Source of the DNA: Bacteroidales bacterium
GTDB taxonomy: Bacteria; Bacteroidota; Bacteroidia; Bacteroidales; GWA2-32-17
Assembly: GCA_026417155.1 (NCBI GenBank)
Contig: JAOADU010000072.1
Coordinates: forward strand, 1 to 57,305
Direction: 5' to 3'
DNA: 57,305 bases
Made by a program: the position numbers and the translations under genes. Shown here in pieces: positions 1 through 6,953 of this stretch; position 1 is the stretch's first letter; each line of letters starts with the position of its first letter. The notes beneath the pieces are model-generated. The model ran no database searches. It saw only the letters and a list, made by a program, of their open reading frames with translations, and was not told the DNA's origin.

Positions 1-639
1 AATGATTTTGAAATAACAAATCCAGACCTTGTCATTTGCCATATAGACCCCTCTGCTACATTTGAAATGGAGCTTACTGTCGACAAGGGAAGAGGCTATG
101 TCCCAGCAGAAGAAAATAGAGTGGGCGAGCAGGTGATTGGATACATTCCTGTAGATGCTATATTTGATCCTATCAAGAAAGTAAAGTATAGTGTTGAAAA
201 TACACGGGTTGAGCAACGTACAGACTACGAAAAACTTATTCTTGAGATAGAGACAGACGGAACTATTCATCCAGAGAAAGCCTTAGAAGGTGCCGCCAAT
301 ATCCTGATGCAACATCTGAGATTGTTTACAAAACACCAAGACTTTGCACCTGTAAATGTAAAAGGAGTAGAAGAAACGCCTATTGATGAGGAATACCTAC
401 ATATGCGTAAACTACTCAAGACATCGCTTGCCGACCTCGACCTATCTGTACGTGCTTACAACTGCTTGAAAGCTGCCGATGTGAAAACATTAGGAGACCT
501 TGTCAAACTAGAAATTTCAGACATGATGAAATTCAGAAACTTTGGTAAAAAGTCGCTTACCGAATTAGAAGAATTATTGTCAAGCATGGGACTCATGTTT
601 GGTATGGATATATCGAAGTATAAATTAGACAAAGATTAA
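1..639 (+). CDS. rpoA: RNA polymerase alpha subunit, 5'-truncated by the window
   Basis: The frame is open from base 1, so the start lies outside the window and about 212 codons remain. The visible part begins inside the N-terminal dimerisation/insert region and ends with the complete alpha C-terminal domain (helix-hairpin-helix type, including the [19 protein letters not shown] and [12 protein letters not shown] stretches). That domain contacts promoter UP elements and activators. rplQ follows after 5 bases, the standard end of the alpha/S11/S4/L17 operon. An internal ATG at 67 is not the start, because upstream codons continue the family's sequence. Confidence 0.97.
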   Translation, partial: NDFEITNPDLVICHIDPSATFEMELTVDKGRGYVPAEENRVGEQVIGYIPVDAIFDPIKKVKYSVENTRVEQRTDYEKLILEIETDGTIHPEKALEGAANILMQHLRLFTKHQDFAPVNVKGVEETPIDEEYLHMRKLLKTSLADLDLSVRAYNCLKAADVKTLGDLVKLEISDMMKFRNFGKKSLTELEELLSSMGLMFGMDISKYKLDKD

Positions 640-644
640 TAGCA

Positions 645-1139
645 ATGAGACACGGAAAAACTGTAAATCATCTTGGTAGAAAAAGTGCCCACCGAAAAGC
701 TATGTTGTCCAATATGGCTGTTTCCCTTATTTTACATAAAGGTATAACAACAACGGTGGCAAAAGCAAAAGCTCTTAAATCGTTTGTAGAACCTATTATA
801 ACAAGAGCCAAAGAAGATACTACTCACAACAGGCGTGTAGCATTCAGTTATTTAAAAGATAAAAAAGCAGTGTCGGAGTTATTTAAAGAAATTGCTTTAA
901 AAATTGCCGATCGCCCCGGAGGATATACCAGAATATTAAGATTAGGGAAACGTGTTGGTGATAATGCCGAAATGTGTAGAATTGAGCTTGTAGATTATAA
1001 CGAAAACATGTTAGCAGCAAAAACTGAAACAAAGGCAACGAAAAAATCTCGTACTCGAAGAGCAGGAGGCAAAAAGAAAGAACAACCCAAATCTGAAAAA
1101 GAAAATAAAGAAAACAACACTAACGAAAGTACAGAATAA
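645..1139 (+). CDS. rplQ: 50S ribosomal protein L17
   Basis: Residues 1-116 are the L17 core, opening with [20 protein letters not shown] and containing the [13 protein letters not shown] signature. This large-subunit protein lies near the polypeptide exit tunnel. Residues from about 122 to 164 form a Lys/Glu/Asn-rich, presumably disordered tail, so the protein (164 aa) is longer than the E. coli one (127 aa). Such tails are usual in Bacteroidota. It is the last gene of the operon with rpoA, and a strong intrinsic terminator lies 30 bases downstream. Confidence 0.97.
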   Translation: MRHGKTVNHLGRKSAHRKAMLSNMAVSLILHKGITTTVAKAKALKSFVEPIITRAKEDTTHNRRVAFSYLKDKKAVSELFKEIALKIADRPGGYTRILRLGKRVGDNAEMCRIELVDYNENMLAAKTETKATKKSRTRRAGGKKKEQPKSEKENKENNTNESTE

Positions 1140-1169
1140 AAAATTTGTCATTAAAGCTATAAAAGCAAA

Positions 1170-1198
1170 AGAGACTCATGAAAGAGTCTCTTTTTTTT
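1170..1198 (+). terminator. intrinsic terminator of the rpoA-rplQ operon
   Basis: An 8-bp stem (AGAGACTC pairing with GAGTCTCT) with a short ATGAAA loop is followed by eight T residues. It sits just after the rplQ stop codon. Confidence 0.9.
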
Positions 1199-1213
1199 AC
1201 TCATAAAAGAAAT

Positions 1214-1242
1214 AAAAAAACCCACATTTTGCAATGTGGGTT
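1214..1242 (-). terminator. intrinsic terminator of the tRNA-Gln unit
   Basis: A perfect 10-bp stem (AACCCACATT/AATGTGGGTT, loop TTGC) is followed on the minus strand by a run of seven T residues (plus-strand A at 1214-1220). It lies 13 bases after the 3' end of the second tRNA. It stands back to back with the rplQ terminator. Confidence 0.85.
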
Positions 1243-1255
1243 ATTATTTTTCCCG

Positions 1256-1326
1256 TTGTCCCGCAGGGATTCGAACCCCGACGTGCAGATCCAGAGTCTG
1301 CTGTGCTACCATTACACAACGGGACA
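1256..1326 (-). tRNA. tRNA-Gln (anticodon CTG)
   Basis: A 71-nt cloverleaf. The acceptor stem pairs TGTCCCG with CGGGACA, the discriminator is A, the T-arm is GGGGTTCGAATCCC, and the anticodon loop CTCTGGA gives CTG, which reads CAG. CCA is not encoded. Six bases separate it from the tRNA-Gln(TTG) upstream in the same transcript. Confidence 0.93.
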
Positions 1327-1331
1327 GGACG

Positions 1332-1402
1332 TTGTCCGACTAGGATTCGAACCTAGACAGGCAGAACCAAAATCTGCAGTGCTACCATTACACCATCGGA
1401 CA
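1332..1402 (-). tRNA. tRNA-Gln (anticodon TTG)
   Basis: A 71-nt cloverleaf. The acceptor stem pairs TGTCCGA with TCGGACA, the T-arm is CTAGGTTCGAATCCTAG, and the anticodon loop TTTTGGT gives TTG, which reads CAA and by wobble CAG. CCA is not encoded. It is the first gene of the two-tRNA transcript. Confidence 0.93.
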
Positions 1403-1429
1403 ATTTTTTAAAGAACCAAAATTCGGCTG

Positions 1430-1461
1430 CAAATATAGTAGATATATTTTATTTATACAAA
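1430..1461 (-). promoter_or_regulatory. Bacteroidota-type promoter of the tRNA-Gln pair
   Basis: On the minus strand TTTG (1461-1458), a 20-base spacer and TATATTTG (1437-1430) match the sigma-ABfr consensus TTTG-N19/20-TAnnTTTG. Transcription would begin about 20 bases before the first tRNA. Confidence 0.75.
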
Positions 1462-1580
1462 CAAAAAATGAAATTTTATAGAATTGCTTATACATTTTGC
1501 TTGTATATAAGATGCCATTAATTTAATGCATACAATACAAATATTCGAAAAAATACAATTCGAAATGATGTGATATTTAA

Positions 1581-4172
1581 TTAACTACATTTTGAATACC
1601 CACAATTCTGACAAGTTAGGCAACCTTCTTTGTATACTAAAGCATCTTGTCCACAATTGGGGCACATAGCACCTTTTTTAGGTTTAGCTCCATCTGGGAT
1701 ATAGCGTTTTAAGGCTCTGGCAACTCCAGTTTTCCATGTATTTATGCTATCGTTGTCGAGTTGTAATGATGATACAAGGTTAATAACATCGGTAATTGGC
1801 ATTCCATATCGGAGTACTCCGGATATTAATTTTGCATAATTCCAGTATTCTTTATCGAACATGCGAGAAAGTCCTTCTATTGTGGTTTTGTATCCATGTT
1901 TATCTATGTATTGAAAATCATATCGTGTATTCCCTTCTTCATCTTTATTTTTAATAATGTATCCTCTCTTAATAGATTTGGGAATATTAAGTGCATCTTC
2001 TTCATCGAGTCCTGTAAAGATTTCATATGGTTTGCCATCTAATATTCCTACAAATGCAATCCATTTTTCATTGTTATTGTGAAATCTTACTACATCGGCT
2101 TCTAAAATTTGAGGACGCTTTTTAACTTCATATGGCAAGGTTTCGGGTGCTGTGTTTTTCTTTTTATCATTTGAAATGAGTACTCCCGAACGACTGCCTT
2201 CGCGATACACGGTTATTCCCTTACAACCGCTTTCCCATCCAGTTTCATATACTTTGGCTACAATTTCTTCACTTACGTTTTCGGGTAGATTTACTGTTAC
2301 GCTTATGGAATGATCGACCCACTTTTGTATTTGTCCTTGCATTTTAACTTTTTGCACCCAATCTACATCGTTGGCTGTGGCTTTATAATATGGCGATTTT
2401 TGTATTAATTCTTCAATTTGCTGATCGTTGTAATTTTTTACTTCTTCAAGATCATAGCCATTATTTTCGAGCCAAGTAACAAATTTATGGTGAAATACGG
2501 TATATTCTTCCCACGAGTCGCCAACTTCATCAACAAATGTAACTTTAACGTTTTTATCGTTAGGATTTACTTTTCTGCGGCGTTTATAAACAGGTCTGAA
2601 AACAGGTTCAATTCCAGATGTAGTTTGAGTGAGTATGCTTGTAGAACCTGTGGGTGCTATTGTAAGCAACGAAATATTGCGTCGTCCATAACGTGTCATT
2701 TCTTTATATAACTCTGGATCTGCTTCTTTTATGCGATTGATGAATGGATTTTTTTCTTCTCTTTTGGTATCGTAAATAGGGAAAGGACCACGTTCGCGTG
2801 CTGTATGTACCGAAGAGCGGTAAACTTCTATGGCTAATGTTTTATGTACTTTTGTTGAAAATTCAATGGCTTCTTCGCTTCCGTAGCGAAGGCCAAGTGC
2901 AGCTAACATATCTCCTTCTGCAGTAATACCAATGCCTGTTCTTCGTCCTTGGATGGCTTTAATTCGTATCTTTTCCCATAATCTTCGTTCTGTTTGTTTT
3001 ACTTCGTCCGATTCGGGGTCGTTATCTATTTTGTTGAGTATAGCATCAATTTTTTCAAGTTCAAGGTCAATGATATCGTCCATGATGCGTTGTGCATAAT
3101 GTGCATGTTTTTTAAATAAATCAAAATCAAAGAATGCGTTTGGAGTAAAAGGATTTACAACGTAGCCGTACAAGTTAATAGCTAAAAGGCGACAACTATC
3201 ATATGGACATAATGGAATTTCGCCACATGGATTAGTTGCAACAGTTTTAAATCCAAGATCGGCATAACAGTCGGCTACAGATTCGCGTATTATTGTATCC
3301 CAAAAAAGAATTCCTGGCTCTGCCGATTTCCATGCATTATGAATAATTTTTTTCCACAATGCAGCAGCATCTATTTCCTTTTTAAATTTTGGATTAGGAC
3401 TGTCAATTGGATATTGTTGTGTATATGGTAAGCCATTAATAGCTGCTTGCATGAATTCATCATCGATTTTTACGGAAACATTAGCTCCAGTAATTTTGCC
3501 CTGTTCTAATTTAGCATCAATAAAACTTTCGGCATCGGGATGCTTTATTGAAACAGTAAGCATTAAGGCTCCTCTTCGTCCATCTTGGGCAACTTCACGA
3601 GTGCTGTTGCTATATCGTTCCATGAATGGCACTAAACCTGTTGAAGTTAATGCGCTGTTTAAAACAGGACTTCCAGATGGTCGAATATGGCTTAAATCAT
3701 GTCCCACTCCTCCACGTCTTTTCATTAGTTGTACTTGTTCTTCATCAATTTTCATGATACCACCATAGGAGTCGCTGTTTCCTTCTAAGCCAATTACAAA
3801 GCAATTTGAAAGTGATGCAATTTGAAAATTATTGCCAATGCCCGACATTGGGCTACCTTGAGGAACAATATATTTAAAATCTTTTAATAATTCGTATATT
3901 TCTTGAGCAGACATGGGGTTGGGATATTTTTTTTCGATTCGAGCAATTTCATTAGCTATGCGCCAATGCATGTCTTCGGGGCTTCGTTCATAAATTTTGC
4001 CTTGCGAATCTTTTAGGGCATATTTGTTTACCCAGACTTTTGCCGCTAACTCATCGCCATTGAAATATTCCAGAGCTCCCTGAAAGGCTTCATCAAAAGT
4101 ATAAGTCATACGTTTCTCATTCTGAGCAAGTTCAATTTTTTCCATACTTTTGTTATCTACTATTGTTTCCAT
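1581..4172 (-). CDS. nrdJ: adenosylcobalamin-dependent (class II) ribonucleoside-diphosphate reductase
   Basis: This enzyme makes deoxyribonucleotides using a B12-derived thiyl radical and needs no oxygen. It is 863 aa. The redox pair is C124 (SLSNCFV) and C327 (SCRLLAINL). The radical/active-site motif NPCGE lies at 314-318, with C316 as the thiyl cysteine. The substrate-binding region IAPTGSTS follows near 506-513. The C-terminus is a zinc-ribbon-like tail with C837, C840, C851, C854, C857 and C862, likely the swinging dithiol that re-reduces the active site. It is transcribed alone after a 251-bp leader region rich in TTAAC motifs. No cobalamin riboswitch is visible there. Confidence 0.95.
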   Translation of the reverse strand: METIVDNKSMEKIELAQNEKRMTYTFDEAFQGALEYFNGDELAAKVWVNKYALKDSQGKIYERSPEDMHWRIANEIARIEKKYPNPMSAQEIYELLKDFKYIVPQGSPMSGIGNNFQIASLSNCFVIGLEGNSDSYGGIMKIDEEQVQLMKRRGGVGHDLSHIRPSGSPVLNSALTSTGLVPFMERYSNSTREVAQDGRRGALMLTVSIKHPDAESFIDAKLEQGKITGANVSVKIDDEFMQAAINGLPYTQQYPIDSPNPKFKKEIDAAALWKKIIHNAWKSAEPGILFWDTIIRESVADCYADLGFKTVATNPCGEIPLCPYDSCRLLAINLYGYVVNPFTPNAFFDFDLFKKHAHYAQRIMDDIIDLELEKIDAILNKIDNDPESDEVKQTERRLWEKIRIKAIQGRRTGIGITAEGDMLAALGLRYGSEEAIEFSTKVHKTLAIEVYRSSVHTARERGPFPIYDTKREEKNPFINRIKEADPELYKEMTRYGRRNISLLTIAPTGSTSILTQTTSGIEPVFRPVYKRRRKVNPNDKNVKVTFVDEVGDSWEEYTVFHHKFVTWLENNGYDLEEVKNYNDQQIEELIQKSPYYKATANDVDWVQKVKMQGQIQKWVDHSISVTVNLPENVSEEIVAKVYETGWESGCKGITVYREGSRSGVLISNDKKKNTAPETLPYEVKKRPQILEADVVRFHNNNEKWIAFVGILDGKPYEIFTGLDEEDALNIPKSIKRGYIIKNKDEEGNTRYDFQYIDKHGYKTTIEGLSRMFDKEYWNYAKLISGVLRYGMPITDVINLVSSLQLDNDSINTWKTGVARALKRYIPDGAKPKKGAMCPNCGQDALVYKEGCLTCQNCGYSKCS

Positions 4173-4277
4173 TTTACAACTTAATTAGCGTAATAATCAA
4201 TATCCTAGCGATTATAAATTCGTTGAGCAAATTATATCATTTTAATTTTTTTTTCTAATTAAGTTTTGAACAAGATT

Positions 4278-4417
4278 ATTAACAACAAGAAATAATTAAC
4301 AAAAATACTTGAATATGAATTACATAAAATGCCTGTTAATAAGTACCAATAATTGTTAATATGTTGAAATATAGATACATAATAATTTTCTAACAATTAA
4401 TTGTTGAAAAATTAACA
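4278..4417. promoter_or_regulatory. cluster of TGTTAAT/ATTAACA heptamers upstream of nrdJ
   Basis: The heptamer occurs at 4278-4284, 4295-4301 and 4411-4417 as ATTAACA, and at 4334-4340 and 4354-4360 as TGTTAAT. A perfect 14-bp palindrome, AACAATTAATTGTT, lies at 4392-4405. A possible -7 element (TATTTTTG on the minus strand, 4307-4300) falls among them without a clear -33 box. The spacing suggests operator sites for nrdJ, but this is inferred from motif clustering alone. The rest of the 4173-4423 gap holds nothing I recognise. Confidence 0.35.
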
Positions 4418-4423
4418 CTTAAA

Positions 4424-5122
4424 TCAGAAGTTTGGCAAAATTTTCTTTTCGAACAATTTCCACAGGTTATCATTGGGTACAGGTGCAGTTACAGATATAG
4501 TAATATGATGAATAGGGTGTACAAATTCAATATGACGTGCATGAAGTGAAATACTTAAATCACGATTAGCTCTCCTGAAACCGTATTTGACATCTCCTTT
4601 AATAGGGCAACCAATATGTGCTAGTTGGCACCGAATCTGATGATGACGTCCTGTATGCAATATTATTTCCCATAAATGATATCGATCAGAATGTGCAATA
4701 ATGGAATAATTTAGAATAGCTAATTTGGAATTTTTTGTATTGGTAGCAACAACATACGATTTATTTTTTTTCTCGTTTCGTAATATGGTATGTTCGAGAC
4801 GACCCGAAGGTTGAGGTGGTATATTGGCAGTAATAGCCCAATAAATTTTCTTAATGTTTCGTTCTTGTTGTAAACTGTTTAAACGCGCAAGGGCTTTACT
4901 TGTTTTTGCAAAAACTACGACTCCACTTACGGGTCGATCAATTCGATGTAATACCCCTAAAAAAACATTTCCTTTTTTTTGGTCGCGTTTTTTAATAAAC
5001 AATTTAAGTTCATCTTCAAGCGACGATAGATTCTCCTTGTCGGGTTGAACAAGCTCGCCCGGCATCTTGTTATATATTAAAATGTGATTGTCTTCGTATA
5101 AAATTCTTTCGGCTTGTATCAT
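4424..5122 (-). CDS. RluA-family RNA pseudouridine synthase
   Basis: The enzyme isomerises specific uridines in rRNA or tRNA to pseudouridine. The 232-aa protein has the family's catalytic motif HRIDRPVSG with Asp62 as the nucleophile. It also has the RHHQIRCQLAHIGCPIKGDVKYG segment typical of the RluA catalytic core. No S4 domain precedes the core, so it is a short single-domain member. Its start overlaps the stop of the upstream membrane gene by 4 bases (ATGA), so the two are co-transcribed and probably translationally coupled. The exact target uridine cannot be told from sequence. Confidence 0.88.
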   Translation of the reverse strand: MIQAERILYEDNHILIYNKMPGELVQPDKENLSSLEDELKLFIKKRDQKKGNVFLGVLHRIDRPVSGVVVFAKTSKALARLNSLQQERNIKKIYWAITANIPPQPSGRLEHTILRNEKKNKSYVVATNTKNSKLAILNYSIIAHSDRYHLWEIILHTGRHHQIRCQLAHIGCPIKGDVKYGFRRANRDLSISLHARHIEFVHPIHHITISVTAPVPNDNLWKLFEKKILPNF

Positions 5123-6123
5123 GTAACAGCAGACTTATATTGATGAAATCTTTGTTCGCTAATAACACCAAGAAAATGGAGTTTTTTGTACATTTGACCA
5201 AAAGAAAGCAGTTTTAAGATTAAAAATGCAATAATAGTACGCGACAAAAAAATAATCCAAAAATTTCCACCAACAATAGCAAACAAAAGCGAATCTTCTA
5301 TAATAGCATGGGCAAGCACTAAAAAAACTGTAATTAACGAAGCATCTTTATGGTTGATTACGCCTTTTTTAGCAAACTGTAGCATAATTCCCGAGCCATA
5401 AATAATTCCCAGAAATAAACCAACAAGCCAAGGCACAATACCCCCAGCAGAAAGCCCGAAAAATGAGCCGATGTTACAAATATATGGTTTTATGAATTGT
5501 ACGAACGACCATTGTCGCAGTGTATCATAAAGAAATTGCAATAAAAATACAAGCAGCCAAATTTGAATGATAGTTGTAACAATGCCCATCAAAATATTGA
5601 ACCAATCAATGTTGTCAGTTCCCTGTAAATAAGGATTTAATACAATTCCTTCAATATTTTGAGGAAGTAATAAATTGGCAATAATTCCTGAAATTAACCC
5701 TAATAAAATTCTAAATAATGCAATTCGATATGTGGCAAATCGTAATTTTATAAGTATTCCAGTTTCAATAATTAAACTATGAGAAAAACCAATAATAATA
5801 CCTAAAATAGTTATTTCTCTGACAGTCAGATTCAATGCGGGAATAGTTGCAATACCCGCGTAAACGTTACCGAAAAATGAAGCAAGAATAGTAACAGCAG
5901 CTTTACCTGGCAGCCCCATTGCTTCCATTACTGGCAGCATGTATGGGCTAAGCCAGTCGAAAAATCCGTATTGTTTTAATAAGGTTGCCAGAATAGATAA
6001 AGGCACATATACTTTAATTAACGTCCAACTAACTTCATTGGCCGAAACAAATGCAGTTTTAATGGTATTTGCTATTAGTTTTTTTATTTCCATGCTCAAA
6101 GGTATAAATTTTAAGGCTATCAA
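5119..6123 (-). CDS. nucleoside-recognition (Gate) domain membrane protein
   Basis: A polytopic inner-membrane protein of 334 aa with about eight hydrophobic segments. It resembles the nucleoside-recognition/Gate family (related to SpmA/SpmB and the core of CNT transporters), seen in segments such as VTILASFFGNVYAGIA near 80-95 and a second half with GLFLGIIYGSGIMLQFA. Polar residues within the helices suggest transport of a small solute, but the substrate is unknown. The alternative start Met11 (6093) gives a more typical amphipathic N-terminus (MEIKKLIANTIKTAF). It overlaps the pseudouridine synthase start by 4 bases and diverges from pepE. Confidence 0.75.
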   Translation of the reverse strand: MIALKFIPLSMEIKKLIANTIKTAFVSANEVSWTLIKVYVPLSILATLLKQYGFFDWLSPYMLPVMEAMGLPGKAAVTILASFFGNVYAGIATIPALNLTVREITILGIIIGFSHSLIIETGILIKLRFATYRIALFRILLGLISGIIANLLLPQNIEGIVLNPYLQGTDNIDWFNILMGIVTTIIQIWLLVFLLQFLYDTLRQWSFVQFIKPYICNIGSFFGLSAGGIVPWLVGLFLGIIYGSGIMLQFAKKGVINHKDASLITVFLVLAHAIIEDSLLFAIVGGNFWIIFLSRTIIAFLILKLLSFGQMYKKLHFLGVISEQRFHQYKSAVT

Positions 6124-6140
6124 AATTTCACCGAATAAAT

Positions 6141-6148
6141 TATCTTTG
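6141..6148 (+). promoter_or_regulatory. -7 element of the pepE promoter
   Basis: TATCTTTG matches TAnnTTTG and ends 11 bases before the pepE ATG, which implies a leader of only a few bases. No clear TTTG -33 box is seen. Confidence 0.5.
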
Positions 6149-6159
6149 CAGAAAAAAAC

Positions 6160-6861
6160 ATGAAGCTATTATTATTTAGTAACTCAACTAATGCCGGCGA
6201 AGAATATTTTACATATCCTTTGCCTCACATTAAAGCCTTTTTAAATGGCATGAAAGCAGAAAATATAATTTTTATTCCGTATGCTGCAGTTACATTTACA
6301 TACGATGAATATGAAGAAAAAGTAAACAATCGATTACAATCAATAGGATTAAAAGCAATTGGGATTCATCGTTTTCAAGATAAATTTTATGCAATAAAAA
6401 CGGCAGATGTGATTATGGTAGGGGGTGGAAATACTTTTCATTTATTAAAAGAATGTTACGAACACAATATATTAGATGCTATTCGCCAGACTGTTTTATC
6501 GGGGACTCCATATATTGGATGGAGTGCAGGTAGTAATTTAGCTTGTCCTACAATATGTACTACGAATGATATGCCTATTGTGCAACCATTAAGCTTTGCA
6601 GCTTTAAATTTAATTTCCTTTCAAATAAATCCTCATTACTTAGATGCAAATCCCGAAGGGCATGCAGGCGAAACACGTGAACAACGAATACTGGAATTTT
6701 TAGCTGCAAATCCTAATAAAGTTGTTGTAGGGCTTAGAGAGGGATGCTGGCTAACTGTTTGCAACAATAAAGTTGTGTTACATGGCAATAAAACAGCACG
6801 TATTTTTAAATACAAGCATGAACCCATCGAGCACCAAAGCGAGAAAGAATTAAATTTATAA
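6160..6861 (+). CDS. pepE: alpha-aspartyl dipeptidase, peptidase family S51
   Basis: A cytosolic serine peptidase that cleaves N-terminal aspartyl dipeptides, helping amino acid recovery. The 233-aa length is normal. The nucleophile Ser122 lies in GWSAGSNLA after the GGGNTFHLLK strand. By comparison with Salmonella PepE, Asp137 (TTNDMPI) and His159 (INPHY) complete the Ser-Asp-His arrangement. It stands alone between a divergent membrane gene and secDF, with its own -7 element. Together with the C69 dipeptidase at 24.5-26.2 kb it suggests peptide use. Confidence 0.92.
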   Translation: MKLLLFSNSTNAGEEYFTYPLPHIKAFLNGMKAENIIFIPYAAVTFTYDEYEEKVNNRLQSIGLKAIGIHRFQDKFYAIKTADVIMVGGGNTFHLLKECYEHNILDAIRQTVLSGTPYIGWSAGSNLACPTICTTNDMPIVQPLSFAALNLISFQINPHYLDANPEGHAGETREQRILEFLAANPNKVVVGLREGCWLTVCNNKVVLHGNKTARIFKYKHEPIEHQSEKELNL

Positions 6862-6869
6862 AATAATAT

Positions 6870-6900
6870 TTTGATATTTGCTAAAAAAACTTTACGTTTG
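6870..6900 (+). promoter_or_regulatory. Bacteroidota-type promoter of secDF
   Basis: TTTG (6870-6873), a 19-base spacer and TACGTTTG (6893-6900) fit the phylum consensus exactly. The secDF ATG is 53 bases further on. Confidence 0.75.
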
Positions 6901-6953
6901 CACCTTAATTTTTTGGAATAATAATTTGTTGTAAATACTAAATTTAGAGACAC

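Noticed and set aside
1178..1411. A 77-codon plus-strand open frame after rplQ
   Set aside because: It overlaps both tRNA-Gln genes and the two terminators, and its protein is just the translated complement of the cloverleaves.
2418..3768. Plus-strand open frames (2418-2711 and 3451-3768) inside nrdJ
   Set aside because: They are antisense to a highly conserved gene and have no promoter, start context or recognisable product.
4173..4423. Possible cobalamin riboswitch before the B12-dependent reductase
   Set aside because: No B12-box-like GCCACTG or paired leader structure was found on the minus strand. The region is simply AT-rich with TTAAC motifs.
6097..6124. A promoter (TACCTTTG with CAAA upstream on the minus strand) for the Gate-domain gene
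   Set aside because: The spacer is only 16 bases and the -7 element lies 3 bases from the Met11 codon, so no start site would fit before it.
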